64,000 nucleotides of DNA, taken from positions 743,501 to 807,500 of the forward strand of contig JAEMWC010000093.1 in the NCBI GenBank assembly GCA_016490735.1, written 5' to 3'. Under the pieces are notes generated by a model that worked only from the letters and a program-made list of their open reading frames with translations, was not told the DNA's origin and ran no database searches. A program made the translations under genes and the position numbers. This document shows, one piece after another, positions 23,398 through 36,600 of this stretch; positions within the stretch are counted from its first letter, which is position 1; each line of letters starts with the position of its first letter. The DNA comes from Pachyseris speciosa (Eukaryota; Cnidaria; Anthozoa; Scleractinia; Pachyseridae).

Positions 23398-24309
23398 TTA
23401 AAGGACCTTATCCTCAAGACCTCAAGATTTGCTACGGAAAAGCGCCATCTTGTTCTCGTACCCAGAGTCCCGGCAGCTCTGCACGTTCTTGTGGACTTGT
23501 GGACTGGGTTGAGTTCATGACGTCACACGTGGTTTACCACAACTTCCCGGAAATTCCGGTTTGGTTCGTCCCAGTGGAAAATTCCAGGGACAAACAGAAC
23601 TTCTGAAAAGGTGGTCCTCAATCCATTTGTCAACAAAAACCGAAAATTCCAGTTGGAAATTCAAAATGGCACAGCTCATTCCACCGGAAAGTTTCCGGAA
23701 AAGATGGAAAACCTCAGACGTATTCCTGAGAGTTTTCTACGCCCGGAAAATTTATGTACATGTATTATTTGTCAAACCATGCTTCTCCGGGTCCGGCACA
23801 CTTTTGGATCGCTTTGACGAGGAAGGCCAGTACCCGAGCGTTCCATTCCGACCGGTTTTTTGTGCAAATGGTAAGGGCTCTTGGATTAGCTAATAACCGC
23901 TTTGAAAGGAAAAACTTGGTTATTTACCATTTCATCGGAAAAACCGGTTGGTCGACGGTTGCAAATGGAAATTTCCACGGGACGCGCGTGTTCTAGTAAC
24001 ATTCCCAACTTAATTTTCCAACCGAGTCGGTCCAAGCTGAAAGGCCTGGAACTGGTAGAAATGAGCAAATTAAATGGTACGGAATTTTTTTTGTCATTTG
24101 GAAATTCCGTTTGGGAATTTTGGACTACCTTTCAAGAAATTCCGTTTTCTCCGGAAATTTTCCGTTTGGGATGACTAAAATAGGCTTTCCATTTACATTC
24201 CAACCGAGATTTCCGTGCCAGGAAAAACTGACGAAATCAAATTTGAAGGGCCTTTTACTCTAGGACTATTATCATACTTGCAGTTTTTAGGAAGCTTCCT
24301 ATTCTTCTG
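23398..24309. other. Intergenic region with many short symmetrical TTCCGGAAA-type motifs
   Basis: From about 23545 to 24200 the sequence is a mosaic of short imperfect palindromes built from GGAAATTCC and TTTCCGG. It resembles a decayed repeat rather than coding DNA. The part next to 23400-23520 is the likely GFOD promoter; no specific promoter element is recognised. Confidence 0.4.
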
Positions 24310-24540
24310 ATTCTTTGGTGCAAACAGAACATAACAACGCGACCGGACATTATCCGCTCTGGGACGAAGTTAAATTTATTGACCGAGACCCACATTGGTA
24401 CACCCGTAGGGTTAAAGAGGCTACTCACATAAGACTTCACGCTAACAACATCAACAGAGACAGTGGAATTGAAGCGTGGATAACACAACAGCCGATCAGT
24501 ACCAAAGCGGACCGCTGAGGGAACAATTTCTAGTCTGAAC
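24310..24540 (+). pseudogene. Penelope-like element C-terminal fragment
   Basis: A frame at 24315-24518 contains EVKFIDRDPHWYTRRVKEA and RLHANNINRDSGIE, typical of the C-terminal (GIY-YIG side) part of cnidarian Penelope-like proteins. It has no start and is a 5'-truncated scrap. A perfect 13-bp stem hairpin (TGTAACCGCATCG and complement) lies nearby at 24694-24723. Confidence 0.55.
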
Positions 24541-27320
24541 GACAAGGATCGAAATCCTCCAATCAACAACAGCCTAAGCGAGGATCGAAACGTATAGCGG
24601 TCGAAACGTCGCGAACCACATCTTTGTGACTCAATCGTGAGACAAAAGATTAACTCAGCTATCATTTGAAAACACGATGACAAACACCTTTCATGTAACC
24701 GCATCGAAACCGATGCGGTTACAAATGAGACCGCGTCCGTGTAAACAGTGCCTGAAATTCGGTACGATACGTTTTCGCCAATGTTTATAACAAAGACTGA
24801 TCTTCTTTTTCAGAAGTAGTATGGTCAAAGTCCACGAAGGATGAAACGGAAGTTAAAAATCTCGCGGGAATTAAGAGTCAATAAAACTTGGCACGCTACC
24901 ACTCTAGGGGCAAAGACCAGAGTATCAGAAAAGCTGACTACGGCAACAAAGCAGTGAATCATTTATCTTCGTTTTATTCTTTGTCTGCAGAAATTTAACT
25001 CTATTACTGTCCGTCTCCATTTTTTCAGGTGTTTTTCGAAATTGCAAAGTATCACGGCCTACAATGTACACAAACAGATAAATTGTCCCGGAAGACAATC
25101 AGGAAACCCTTGCCGACAGATAAGTGTTGTAGAAGGTGTTAGGTTTGATCACGTGAAGCACGTTTTCACGTGGAGCCACCAAGGAGTCAAAACTCAGGTG
25201 ATTTGGGTTCACAAATCTGTATAGCTAACGCGCTCCGACAAGCAGCATATCCCTATGCACTGAAGGGGACGTAGAAAACCTTAAATCAACTGATATAAGA
25301 GTAAGTGTATTATTCTTTAATTTGGCTTTTATGAATCGCTGAATCTTGCGGTCCTTTCGTTCGTTGGCTGGGTGACAAAAAAGTTATTTCTTGCCGGCAT
25401 ACAGCTTAAGTCTTCGTGTAATTTGTTTGATAAAATAATAAAATGGCTTCCTCTGCCATTTTACGTCTGGAGTCTTTCAACATCTAGAGCGAAGCGCTGT
25501 CAGGAGAACGTCGATCTGTTCTGATGTTATAAAAGAAGCATTCTCGTTGCTCGATGACGTTCAATGCGCGCGGGTTTGATCTTACCTTTCGTCTGTTTCA
25601 GCAAATACTGGAATACTTTTTTCAAAATGGGTACTTAAGATTAATATAAAATTTTCTTTTCCCGAGCGAATAAACGGAATTGAGATTTCAACGTTTTGCT
25701 TGAAATTTGGCTTTTAATTATTAAAAATATGGTAATGCTTGGAGACAGAAAGGTTGACTAAGAAATTTTAAACCAAAAATAAATTAAAACTACGACATAT
25801 ACCTTCGCAAAGGTCAATTAATCGCTGACACTGGTTAAGTTATTAAAAAAAGAAATGTTTCAACAAATGAAAGCGAATTTTGATCATTGTTAGTGATAAA
25901 TTAGATCAGTACATGAGAGTCCGCCCGGACGAACCGGTGAAAAATGAAACGACATTTTCCGATTTATTAATAAACACTCTGGTTGTTTTCCATTCATAAA
26001 AAAACATTCCGGAAATCTCGGTTGGGAATTTTCCTTCGCAAAGAAGGGTTTACGTGTTGTTTACCATTTGCTTGATTTCCGGATTATCGAAAGCCAAGAA
26101 GCCTGAAACTAGTACGAAACATGACAATATAAAAATCATGGTAAACAAAAAATTTCGATTGAGGACGTCCCAACTACAGTAACTACCTTTACAGAGGTTG
26201 TATCTGCTTGCATGGTTTCAGTTCTGTAGCGTGCTTTGTTTTGAAGATAGAGCAGTATAAATTTTAGATTTTTTCACAGTGCGTGACGTAAAGATGGCTG
26301 ATCACAAGCATGTCAGGTACATGAATTCACCGTGTGTTTTTGAGGTCTGAAAAGCCAACATGAGACAAGATAATCGTTTATATGAATGTTTGCAAGCTCA
26401 ACAGAGAGAAGAAAGCCTTGAGATAGCAAAAGCAAATTCCAGGGCTATGTAGGTATGTGTGGCCCCAAAGGGTATGGTTTTTAACAACCTTGCTTGTTCC
26501 GAAGTTCTCTCCTCTTCCTGCCTCTCTCTCACTCCAGGGGGAGGGAAGAAAAGAGACCCCAGGAATGAGGTTGGGTTTTAAGCCATTTTGGTCTGAAATA
26601 GCTAGGGTATCAATTTAGACCATTTTGGTCTGACCTGAGGCCCTGTTAGGGTAAATTCCAACAGGCGACACGGCTCTGAAACGGTGACATGAAGGAAATG
26701 AAATGACGACAAATGACAAGACCACTCTTGTGAAATGGCGACAGTGAAAAAATAAAAGCAAAATGGACAGGGACATAGCTGATTGGCAATTTTTAATAAG
26801 ACAGCAACTTGATAGCATTTGGGCAGAGGAGAATGTTGAGAATGAGTTTGAATTTTCAAAAAGTTAATTGTTCTGTCAGCCTTCTGTGTGGTTGGTTGTA
26901 CTATACTATTTGGGCTTAATGGAAAGCACCCATAGTCTCTCCAGCCTTGCAGTTGAGATTAAAGCAATGTGGCCCGGCTTTTTGTTGACCAAGTAAGCTT
27001 TAAAGTATCCTTCATTTCTTAGCAGGTCCTAAAAAATTTTATGCAACAAGCATGCACAAAAAATATTTCATTTTCTTCTTATGTTCTATTTAGACGTGTT
27101 ATTGAAAAGTTGCCATTACATAAACAAATACTTCAAAATGTGCCTAACACCAAAAAAAAATTTTTTTCCACTAATTAAAAATAAATATTATTTTGCACCT
27201 GTTTGAAACACGTGCCTATTTTTTTAACCAAATCTTAATTAGTTGTCTTGACTTTTCATAGGCCATAAAAGTTACAAAATCTGGCCATCATCTGTCCCAC
27301 GATCAAGCTAGTGAGGGGCT
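24541..27320. other. Intergenic or 5' region of the methyltransferase gene, no supported exon
   Basis: Probably contains the promoter and a 5' exon of the downstream gene. An ATG at 26294 followed by a consensus donor (CAG|GTACAT) at about 26316 is visible, but that junction does not join the first recognised methyltransferase exon in frame. A repeat-like block with CCATTTTGGTCTG motifs lies at 26560-26640. Confidence 0.35.
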
Positions 27321-27430
27321 TGGGTCTATTCTTGATTTGATGTCACAAACTGATTTGCATCGTATTAAGTCTTTGTAAACATGAGCATGCATACAAAGCA
27401 GTTTGTGACATCAAATTAAGAATGAACCCA
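27321..27430. repeat. 110-bp inverted repeat
   Basis: Arms of about 32 bp, TGGGTCTATTCTTGATTTGA and near-complement ending AAGAATGAACCCA. Probably a small MITE. Confidence 0.6.
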
Positions 27431-27681
27431 ATTGCCACTTCTAACTCGGTCATGCATGTATCCAGTGATCATTCATTTTTTGTGTGTTTTCAACCCAATA
27501 AAAAGGTCAAAAAGTGGAAATAAAGGCGAACGTTATTGGGACTGGGTTAAGAATTATTCTGAAATTGTGTTGACCAGAAATAATGGGCCAGGGGATTAGA
27601 GGTCACTTCTTTGGTTTCAAAACAAGATTCTGATCAGTTAAAGCATCTTGCCCTAAAACTGTGACATTTGTTTAACTTTAG

Positions 27682-30600
27682 TGGCAGCTGCTGTAACGAC
27701 CGGTACTCGTGACCAAATGACGGAATTCTGGAACAGACATTCCTCAGCCCAGAGTGTTGAGGAAATGATGCTGGACAGTAAGGCTGAACACCTGACGCAA
27801 CATGAGCACCCAGAAGTGTTGGGAATGCTGCCTTCCTTTAAACGAAAAGATGTCCTTGAACTTGGAGCTGGCATTGGGTAATGACATTGTTTTGAGAATA
27901 ACTGACACTATTAGTAGCATCTTCTGTGCAGTTATGTGACTCGATCAGTTGATTTTAGTGAGAAAAACTACAGCTGTACCTTGCGCTGACTCTTCTCTGG
28001 GGTAGTTACATTAACAGAGATGTATACTTAAAAACATAGAGGATTACCTGAGTATATTTGAAGAAGAGGAAATACCCTTTCGGGGAATTTAGTTTGATTT
28101 TCTCGAGAGCTTACTTCTCCATGTATGTGAGATAAAATTACAGGTAAGTAATTATTTTGGCCAAACACCTGTTTTTTATTTTGTGTGTTGTGTTCCTCGG
28201 TAGCCTGCTTGCAGGCAGTAACTTGTGTTTCCAAGCGTGAGATTCAAAGCCCAGTAAAACTGGTCTCCATGTTGGACTATATAGTTGAGGATCTGGGACG
28301 AGTGACAAAGCGAGAAGTGAGGGGGAGGGGGTAGGGGGAGATCACTCGCCCCAGATCGTCCACTACATCATCCAATATGGTGACCGGATTTTACTGGCAT
28401 CGACTCTTGTGTTTGAAAACATAAATTACCATCTGCAAGCAGGCTAGTTCCTTGGGAGCATTTTGGGATAATTATAACAAGAGGCTACAATTAGCCTAAA
28501 CCCGGGCTTGCAAAAAACAGTATTGTATCCCTAACTTAGTGCTAAACAAAAGAATAGAGGAAGTCTGTCTTTCTTACATCATACGCATTGTGTTTAGCTT
28601 GTGTTGGAGTCTATTTCTTTAGACCCCTATCAACATATATTCCTCTAAAATACAGCTCAACCATTGAGAACAATTATTATAACACTTGTAAAAAATATTT
28701 CTAAAAGAACAAGAAAAAGAGAACCAGAAAAAATAAAGCCCGTGATATATACCACTAACAGACATCGAACCCGGGTTAGCTGCGTCACAGGCAGGAACAA
28801 TGACCTTTAGGCCACAGAGGTTTATCATTATGCAAGGTGATAAAAATAGTGTATTGATTCCAAAAAAAAACTAAGCACACTTGTTTTCGCTTCGATGGAT
28901 AATTGTTTGAGAAAGGAAATGCTTATTGAACGATGTAGGATTTTTTCGCATAAATGTGAATGGAGTCTCGGTGAAATGTGAGTAGAAAATTAATTAGCAG
29001 AGTGAAACTGTTTACAAATACGTCAATCCAGGGTCATTTGAAACACAAGAAAGGAACGTTTCTGGACAGTTTCAAGTGACGCTAGTACATTTGTAAAAAC
29101 TAATCGCTTATCATTCAAAATTTAAAGTCCAAAAATTAAAATAGTAAATAAACTACCTGTCAAAGTCTCAGGGGTGTATGATATCCCTTACTTGAGTTAT
29201 TCAACAAAATGTACATCTCAATGGAGCGGATACGGGGAACACGGCAGTCCATCTGGAGTTAAATTTTGGTCATGTTAAAAGCTTTCTTCTCGCTGTTGAA
29301 CTTGCAAACATTCGTATAGACACTTGTCTTAACATATTAGTTGTTCAGACTTCAAAAACACAAGGTGAATCGACGTTTTCCGATACGTGACAACAGGCAT
29401 CATTCTTGCTGTTGATATGAGATTTACACTCGAATCACTCGGCCGTGAAAGGTCAAACTCCCTTTGTCTGTAGTCTCTAATTTTTGGCGCTCCCCTCGCA
29501 TCGCGTCTCCTCGCAACTTCGCGCGCGCACATGCGCCCACAATCCGTCGCCAAAATTAGAGACTACTCGCTGTCTACTGAAGCAGACACGGGGAAACACG
29601 GCAGTCCATCTGCCGGTTTACTCATGTTAAAAACTTTCTTCTCGCCGTTGAACTTCCAAACATTCGCATAGACACTTCTCTTAACATATTGTTTGTTCAG
29701 ACTTCAAAAGCCACAAGATGAATCGACATTTTCCCATACGTGACAACACGCATCACTGTTGTTAAAAATAGTTAGCGCTTGCGCAGAAACGCCGGAAGTG
29801 CCATTTGCGGATGATACTGGACGACGAAAAAGAATTCGAGAACCGTCAATAGTTCTAGACCCAGGTGCCGCGCAAGAAGCGCGCAGCCCGGGTAATTATT
29901 TCAACTCTTGGCTAATATTATTTCTTTACATCCTTTGAATGGAAGTAAAATAATTCACCTCCCAACAGTGATTTCTCTAAATGCCCATGATTTTGCCGTT
30001 TGTTTTTCAAACAGGCGATTCACTGGAGATATTGCCAAAGAGGCCCATCACGTCACTGCTGTGGATTTCATGCAGACATTCATTAACAAGAACAGAGAAA
30101 TCAATGGAGCAAAGTTTGATAACATTGACTTTGTGTGTGCTGATGTAACAAAGCTTGATCGGCCTAAAGGAAGGTAAGATGGTCTACAATAATACTCTAA
30201 TTATGCTAATGCCTTCCAACAGTGTGTCCCGGGTTTGATTCCCGGACTCGGCGTCATAAGCGGGCTGAGTTTGTTGGTTCTCTACTCTACTCTGAGAGGT
30301 TTTTCTCCAGGTACTGCAGTTTTCCTCTCTCCCCAAAAACCATCATTTGATTTGATTTTATTCTACTTTTAATTATTTAGATTTGATTTGATTTAGTCTC
30401 CCCAATTAATAGAGCATTTGTGCTCAGCTAGAAAGATTTGAGACTTCAATTCAGTTAAGCAAAGAATCTTGAATCCAATAACATTCCATGCACCTCCTGA
30501 CAGTAATCAGAGGAATCTGTGAGTAAGTCAAGGCATGAGCTGCCCCTGCATTGACAAACGTTTTCACAAGACCAACTTGAATGCATCAGACAACTTCATT

Positions 30601-33600
30601 TTTCTATGCTGTCCTTTCAGCTACGATGTCATTTTCTCAAACTGGCTCCTCATGTACCTGTCAGATGAAGAACTCCAGAAGCTGGCACAAAATTTACTGA
30701 AGTGGTTACGAGATGATGGGCATCTGTTTTTCCGTGAATCGTGTTATCACTCATCAGGAGACATGAAAAACTCTGATAATCCAACAGTTTATAGAACACC
30801 TCAGACGTACACTGATCAGTTCTCAGCTGTGATAGAGCAGAAATCTGATGACTGTATTTCCAGATTTGAGATTGTGACCAAACGAGCACTGGAGGCTTAT
30901 GCAAAGGTGATTTGGAAAGTTTTCTGTTACAATGTCCATCAGGGTGTAGCTTAAAGCTGTCAGTATGGTATGTCTTTTTCCCTTTTTTTGGAAGAAAAGA
31001 ACAAAGTGGGCAAGAACATTGTAGCCTCTTGAAAACTAATTGCCTTTAACTTTGTTATCGTTTATATTTATTTTATTGAAATATTCAATCTGTTCATTGA
31101 GATTCAAACTGGTGGGAGCACGTTCTCGATTTCTTTGGCCAAACTGCTGTCTATTGTCTTCTCAAGGGTAGTATTGTGTAATAATGTTTCAGAATGTCTG
31201 GAGAACTGTTGCTTTGTAAACTTGGTGTTTTGGTGTTTACACAGCATAAACAAAACAAACACCAGTTTTCTTGGTTGTGGAAAAAAGTGTCTCTGAAGAA
31301 TGGCACCAAAGGACGCTTGCAGGAGTTCCTTGACAGCAACCAGTACAACATATCTGGAATCCTGATGTATGAAAGAATGTTTGGTCAGGGATTTGTCAGT
31401 CCTGGAGGCATGACAACAACTAAGGTAGTTTTACAATGTATATATATGTATGTACCAGAAGTCTATATTAATGTTTGGCACCCCTTTTAACTTAAAACTA
31501 TCGCACAGATTAACATTCTCTGTAGTCACGCGCATAGCACTCACGCAACATTTTTACTTTTAAATCACTCATTACAACATCAAGCATCCTTATAACTGAT
31601 GAAGACTTAAGAGTTAGCCAAAACATCTTAAAGAACCACCTATACTGTATTACAAGTCAGTGGCAAACATTAACTATTTTCAACAATGTCACCTCCTGAC
31701 TACAGCCATTCCATATTTTACAATGTATATGCCTGCCAACTTTTTCTGATCAAGTCAAATGCCTTGAGATTTTTGTCTCCTCTTGACCTGAATTTCTGAA
31801 AATGTTCCAGTGACTTCTGACAAAATTTCCCAAAGACTTCCAAACACTACTGAACACGTCCTAAGATGTTCTAATGACTTCCAAACACTTCTGATCATGA
31901 AGTGAGATTGAAGTTCATTTCCAGTCCCTCAATTGCAAACTGAAATGTGACATTTTAGCATGTTCTGATACAGTTAGGATTCAAATTCAAGATTAAGCGC
32001 CATTTGATGGAGCATTTGTTGGGAATATTGAATTGAATTTTTGTTGTTAATGACTGTTAAAGGACAAGTCATCTGGATTTCTAAGTCAGGTGTGAGAAAT
32101 TGTCCTCAATATGTGATCGCCAATAATCTTTGGTCCGCAGCTGCGACTCACGCATAACGTGTGAGAGTTGGCAGGTATACTTCTAGTATTGTATGGGACA
32201 TCATTTGTTCTTTCACTGCACCCTTATAGTCATTTACTCTTAAAACCACAATGCAGCAATGAAAAGGATTTGGATCTTTTTAACAAGCTGAAAGGCTAGA
32301 GTAGACACCTGAAAAAAAGTTCACTCATTAAAGCAAATTTACATATTTATAATTTCACAGATGTTCCGAGGACTTTGCATGAAGCCCTTAAATCTTCTTT
32401 TTTGTGACCTCCAAAACTCTGAACAGATATATATATTCTATGCACTAAATCCTCTGTAATATTAGTTTAATGTATCAATTAGTGGATCAGAGATAAATAT
32501 TACAAGTTTTGGGAGTTTTTTTAAAGTCCTTAAAATCTGATTTAGATGGGACATGAAAGTTGGTGCTGCCTATAATAATTTTTGTGTGAGGTAATTATAT
32601 TATATTTGTGGTTATACCATGAGTTGTTGTGATGTATTTCTAGAGTGAAATGAGTTTGTTGTTTCCTTTCTTTGGTTAGGAGTTTGTTGCTCGTCTCAAT
32701 CTCCAGAAAGGTCAAGAAGTATTGGATCTTGGGTGTGGTGTCGGTGGCAGTGTTTTTTACATCGCTAATGTAAGCATTGCATGAACTGAGCATTGTTTGG
32801 TTGCCCTGAGACTTGGTGAATATTAGTTATGGGTGTTGTAATGGCTTTTTAATTTTTCTAAAAATGACACAATTCTCCTTGCATTACCCTGCTTGATCAA
32901 ACATGCAAGTATAGTGAGAAAGGATATGATCTCCAAAGAATTAAAATGTGTGGATAATAGTGAGGACAATAAAATTTTATTAATACTTTTTCATACATTA
33001 CATGCGAGGTTAAGTTACCTTGGTTTGGGCTATAATTGGACTGCAAACATGTGATTCAGAATTGTGGCCTCTGTACCATCTTGGTGATAAGATGTGACAA
33101 TGAAGTCTGATATAAGCTTTGCAGTTTTCTTTATTTTATCTTCCCTCTTTTTGCCTCTACTTTGAATGCATAAAATTGTGCATTATGTATTCCTGTAACT
33201 TGAAGAATGGAAAAGGAAGTGAGCTCAAGAATTAATTATTTGTGACTTTGTTTTATATTTTAGACATTCCATGCAAATGTTCTAGGAATGGATCTTTCAG
33301 CAAACATGATCAACTTTGCACTTCAAACATATGAACGTTCCAAATCAAGCCTGGTATGTACATTTCTATGTAACATTTTGAATGTTATAATGCAAGTAGG
33401 AACTTTTCAGTTGCATCTTTGCAAAATGCTTCCTTTAATTCTTACTTGCTTTTTTGCAGGTCCAATTTGAAGTGAGTGACTGCACAAAAAGAGACTTCCC
33501 CTTGGAAAGGTTTGACGCAGTCTACAGCAGAGATACCCTTCTTCATATCGAAGACAAAAAGGCTCTATTCAAGAAAATATTGGCAAGTTCACCATTTGAG

Positions 33601-33653
33601 ATAACCTGCATAGCAAGCTTCAGCACTGAAGGAGGTGGGGTAGTTGGAAGAAG

Positions 33654-33685
<32 letters not shown>

Positions 33686-36600
33686 CTTTATTATTTACAC
33701 CTTCTCTTAAGAAGAAGACAAAGTTTTCCATATACTGGCTGCGCAGAAATTGGGACGAGAGCAAAAAGCAGAGGATGGGGGTCAGGCCCTACTCCCCCCC
33801 CCCCCCCCCCCCTGTTTTTCTATTTTTTTTTCTTGCCCCAATTTTCACTTGGCCAGAATGCAGTAAAATCTGTTCAAACAGGAACACTTGCTATGCAGGC
33901 TACAATTGAGATTGTTGTGGTGATTAGCAACTTATATGGCTGTCTGTGTAGGTTTTATCCTGAGAATTAGGGACGGTTGGTGGTGATATAATTATTTTCT
34001 GACTGACATTAATTTTAACAAGCTGAAGAGCATTTATCATCAGAGTAACATAACAGCAATGCTACACAACTCACCAGGGGCCTGTTTCTTGAAAGTCCTG
34101 GTAAGTTAATGGGCCTGAAACCATATTTTGAAATCAAAATCTCAAGAAAAGTAGGGTGTCTGTTCTGACCTCTAATGAAGACCAGTTTGTTTCTTTAGCT
34201 GATAGTTCTCTACTGTATAATTTTCAAGACTTTTGAAACTCCCACCTCAGGCCTGGTAATTACTGGGAGCTTCAGGAAACGGGCCCCTGGACAGATGTGT
34301 TTCACTAAGTTACATTGTATGCTGTGTTTCCAGGCTGGGGTTTAAATCATTTTACATGTACAATAAACATTTACAACACCGCTAGTGCTTACAATGTTGA
34401 TGCAGTTTTTAAGAAATCAACTTTGTGGTAAAAATAGTTTCCATAGGGAGTTATGAAGTCATTTGCTCTCTCCAAACAGAGCTGGCTCAAGCCTGGTGGA
34501 CAATTTCTGGTAACAGATTACTGCTGTTGTCCAGGTGAACACTCGGAGCAGTTCAAGAAGTACCTTGAACAACGGCAATATCACCTGCTTGATGTGGAAA
34601 GCTATGGAGAGGTGAGAGCATTCAACTGCTACTTCAAGACAATTAATTTATTGAAGGCTCTGTGACTGGTCTTCAAGAAAATCTGCGCCCCTACATTTTT
34701 ACTTTGCTTGAATGCAAAATAAGGCTGAGGATTAGTCTTTGGCCTGCAAAAAAGCTAGGCTTTGCAGCCTTGCAAGGTCTTGAAAGTTGTATTTTGCCAC
34801 TCTTTATTGAGAGCATAATAATACAGTGCATTGTTTATGTCCAAGCGTGTAGGCTAGTGGTAATGTGCATGCTAAGCTACTCGAACTGTAGACCCTTTGC
34901 CATTCAAGCCATAAGGATGCCAGGAGGGTGATTGAGTTTAAGTGTCATGTTGTTATTGTTGTTCGTAAATCAGGCCTAAGATATGGCTTCTTGTTGGGAA
35001 AATAATTGAAGGGTTGAGAGCATAACTGACCCAAGTGACTTTTAGGGCCTTTTTTGTATACACTAACTCTTTTCCTTTCTTTTTCTTGAAAAAGAATGGA
35101 AAATGGTCAAAAAAAATTATGGGGCAATTTTGTTCTATTGAATCAAAGGCCACATGCAAACATTCAGCTGATTTGGACCATAGTTAATAGAGGGAGATGG
35201 TTAGGAAACCCGGCAAACATCAAAGGTGCAAAACAAAGAGGCCAAGATTTATGTTGGAAGGCCCATGACCACGCACATTTCTTTTGTTTTGCACTCATTT
35301 ACTATGCATGAATTACATAACCGAAATGTTTTTATTGGCTAGTTGCATGAGCATGCGGTAACTACCTATTGTTATTGTGCACGGTCAACCCCCAAAATAG
35401 CAAACAAAAACATATAACAAAGAACTTTGTAAGGTTTCTTTACCATTTCCCTCTATGAACTATGTTTGGACCAAAAAAAGAATAAAGCCCTAAAAGTCTT
35501 TTGGGTTGGTTATGCTCTCAGCCCTTCAATTAGGATATCATCAGCAGGGTTTTTTTCCAATTATTTTTAATTAGCTTTTCATTTCCCTGTCTGCTTCCAA
35601 AATAAGTAATAATTCAACTTGAGAGTTGAGAGCAAATACAAGTTGGCATTTTATGAAATGAACCTTAAAGGAACAGAAAATTGAAATGTTAATTTCAAGT
35701 GTCAACACTAGCTAGCTCCCTCCTTGCATAAATAGTGCTGATCAGAGCACTGTTGTACATGTGTTCACAGCTTTTACGTGAATGTGGATTCGAGGCAGTG
35801 ACAGCTGAGGACAGAACAGCACAGTTTGGACAGATCATCGAGTGTGAACTGAGGAATTTTGAGAAGTCAAAAGATGACTTTATCAAGGTACGGTATACTC
35901 TATATGACAGTGTAATGATGTATAGGGTTTCTACTGTCAAGGGAAATCAGGGAACAGAAGGATTCAAGTAGCCTATAGTCATGTGCATAAATTTGCATGT
36001 ACTAGATGAGAGCCTAAATTTGCGTTACACAATGGAGACCTGAAACGAAAACTGGAGACAAAACCTTAACTGACGCTCACACTGTGCATGACTAAAAAGA
36101 GACTTTTTTTCAAGGTCAGGGAAATTTCAGGAAATGGTGTATCAAGTCAGGGATTAATTCCAAATTCTACCTGCAAGTCAGTGATATAATAGGGAATTTT
36201 ACTTTTGACTAACTATTAGGCTTGGAAAGGCGATTCCTTGTTAGCAAAGGTAGTCGCTTAAAAAAAATTCCTGCAATGAAATTGATTTCCATGGCTCCAT
36301 TGCTGGCCTTATTGCCCGAGGTTTTGGCTTGAATGGTCAGTGAAAAGTCAGCGAATTTTTTCCATCCTAATGAATGACAACTCTGCTGTTTATACCTGAT
36401 TGAAAAACCGTTGTCGGAAGAAGAGTACAAACCATAAACGATATGAACCAGTGGTTTTCTGGGAAATTTCTGAACTATTTACTTATTTGCATTTTAAGAG
36501 CTGTTTACTTTCATTGAAGATTGGCATGCCCAATGCGTACTCCGAACACTTGCGTTTATGGGTCGTGTGGCTGCATTTCTTTGTGCATGTAGCTTATGAA

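Noticed and set aside
24255..24704. 149-codon minus-strand frame
   Set aside because: Its antisense carries recognisable Penelope-like motifs; the minus frame has no domain signature.
33454..33970. Frames with poly-Gln, poly-Asn or poly-Pro across 33600-33850
   Set aside because: They read through the donor of the GC-AG intron into the CAA and C tracts.
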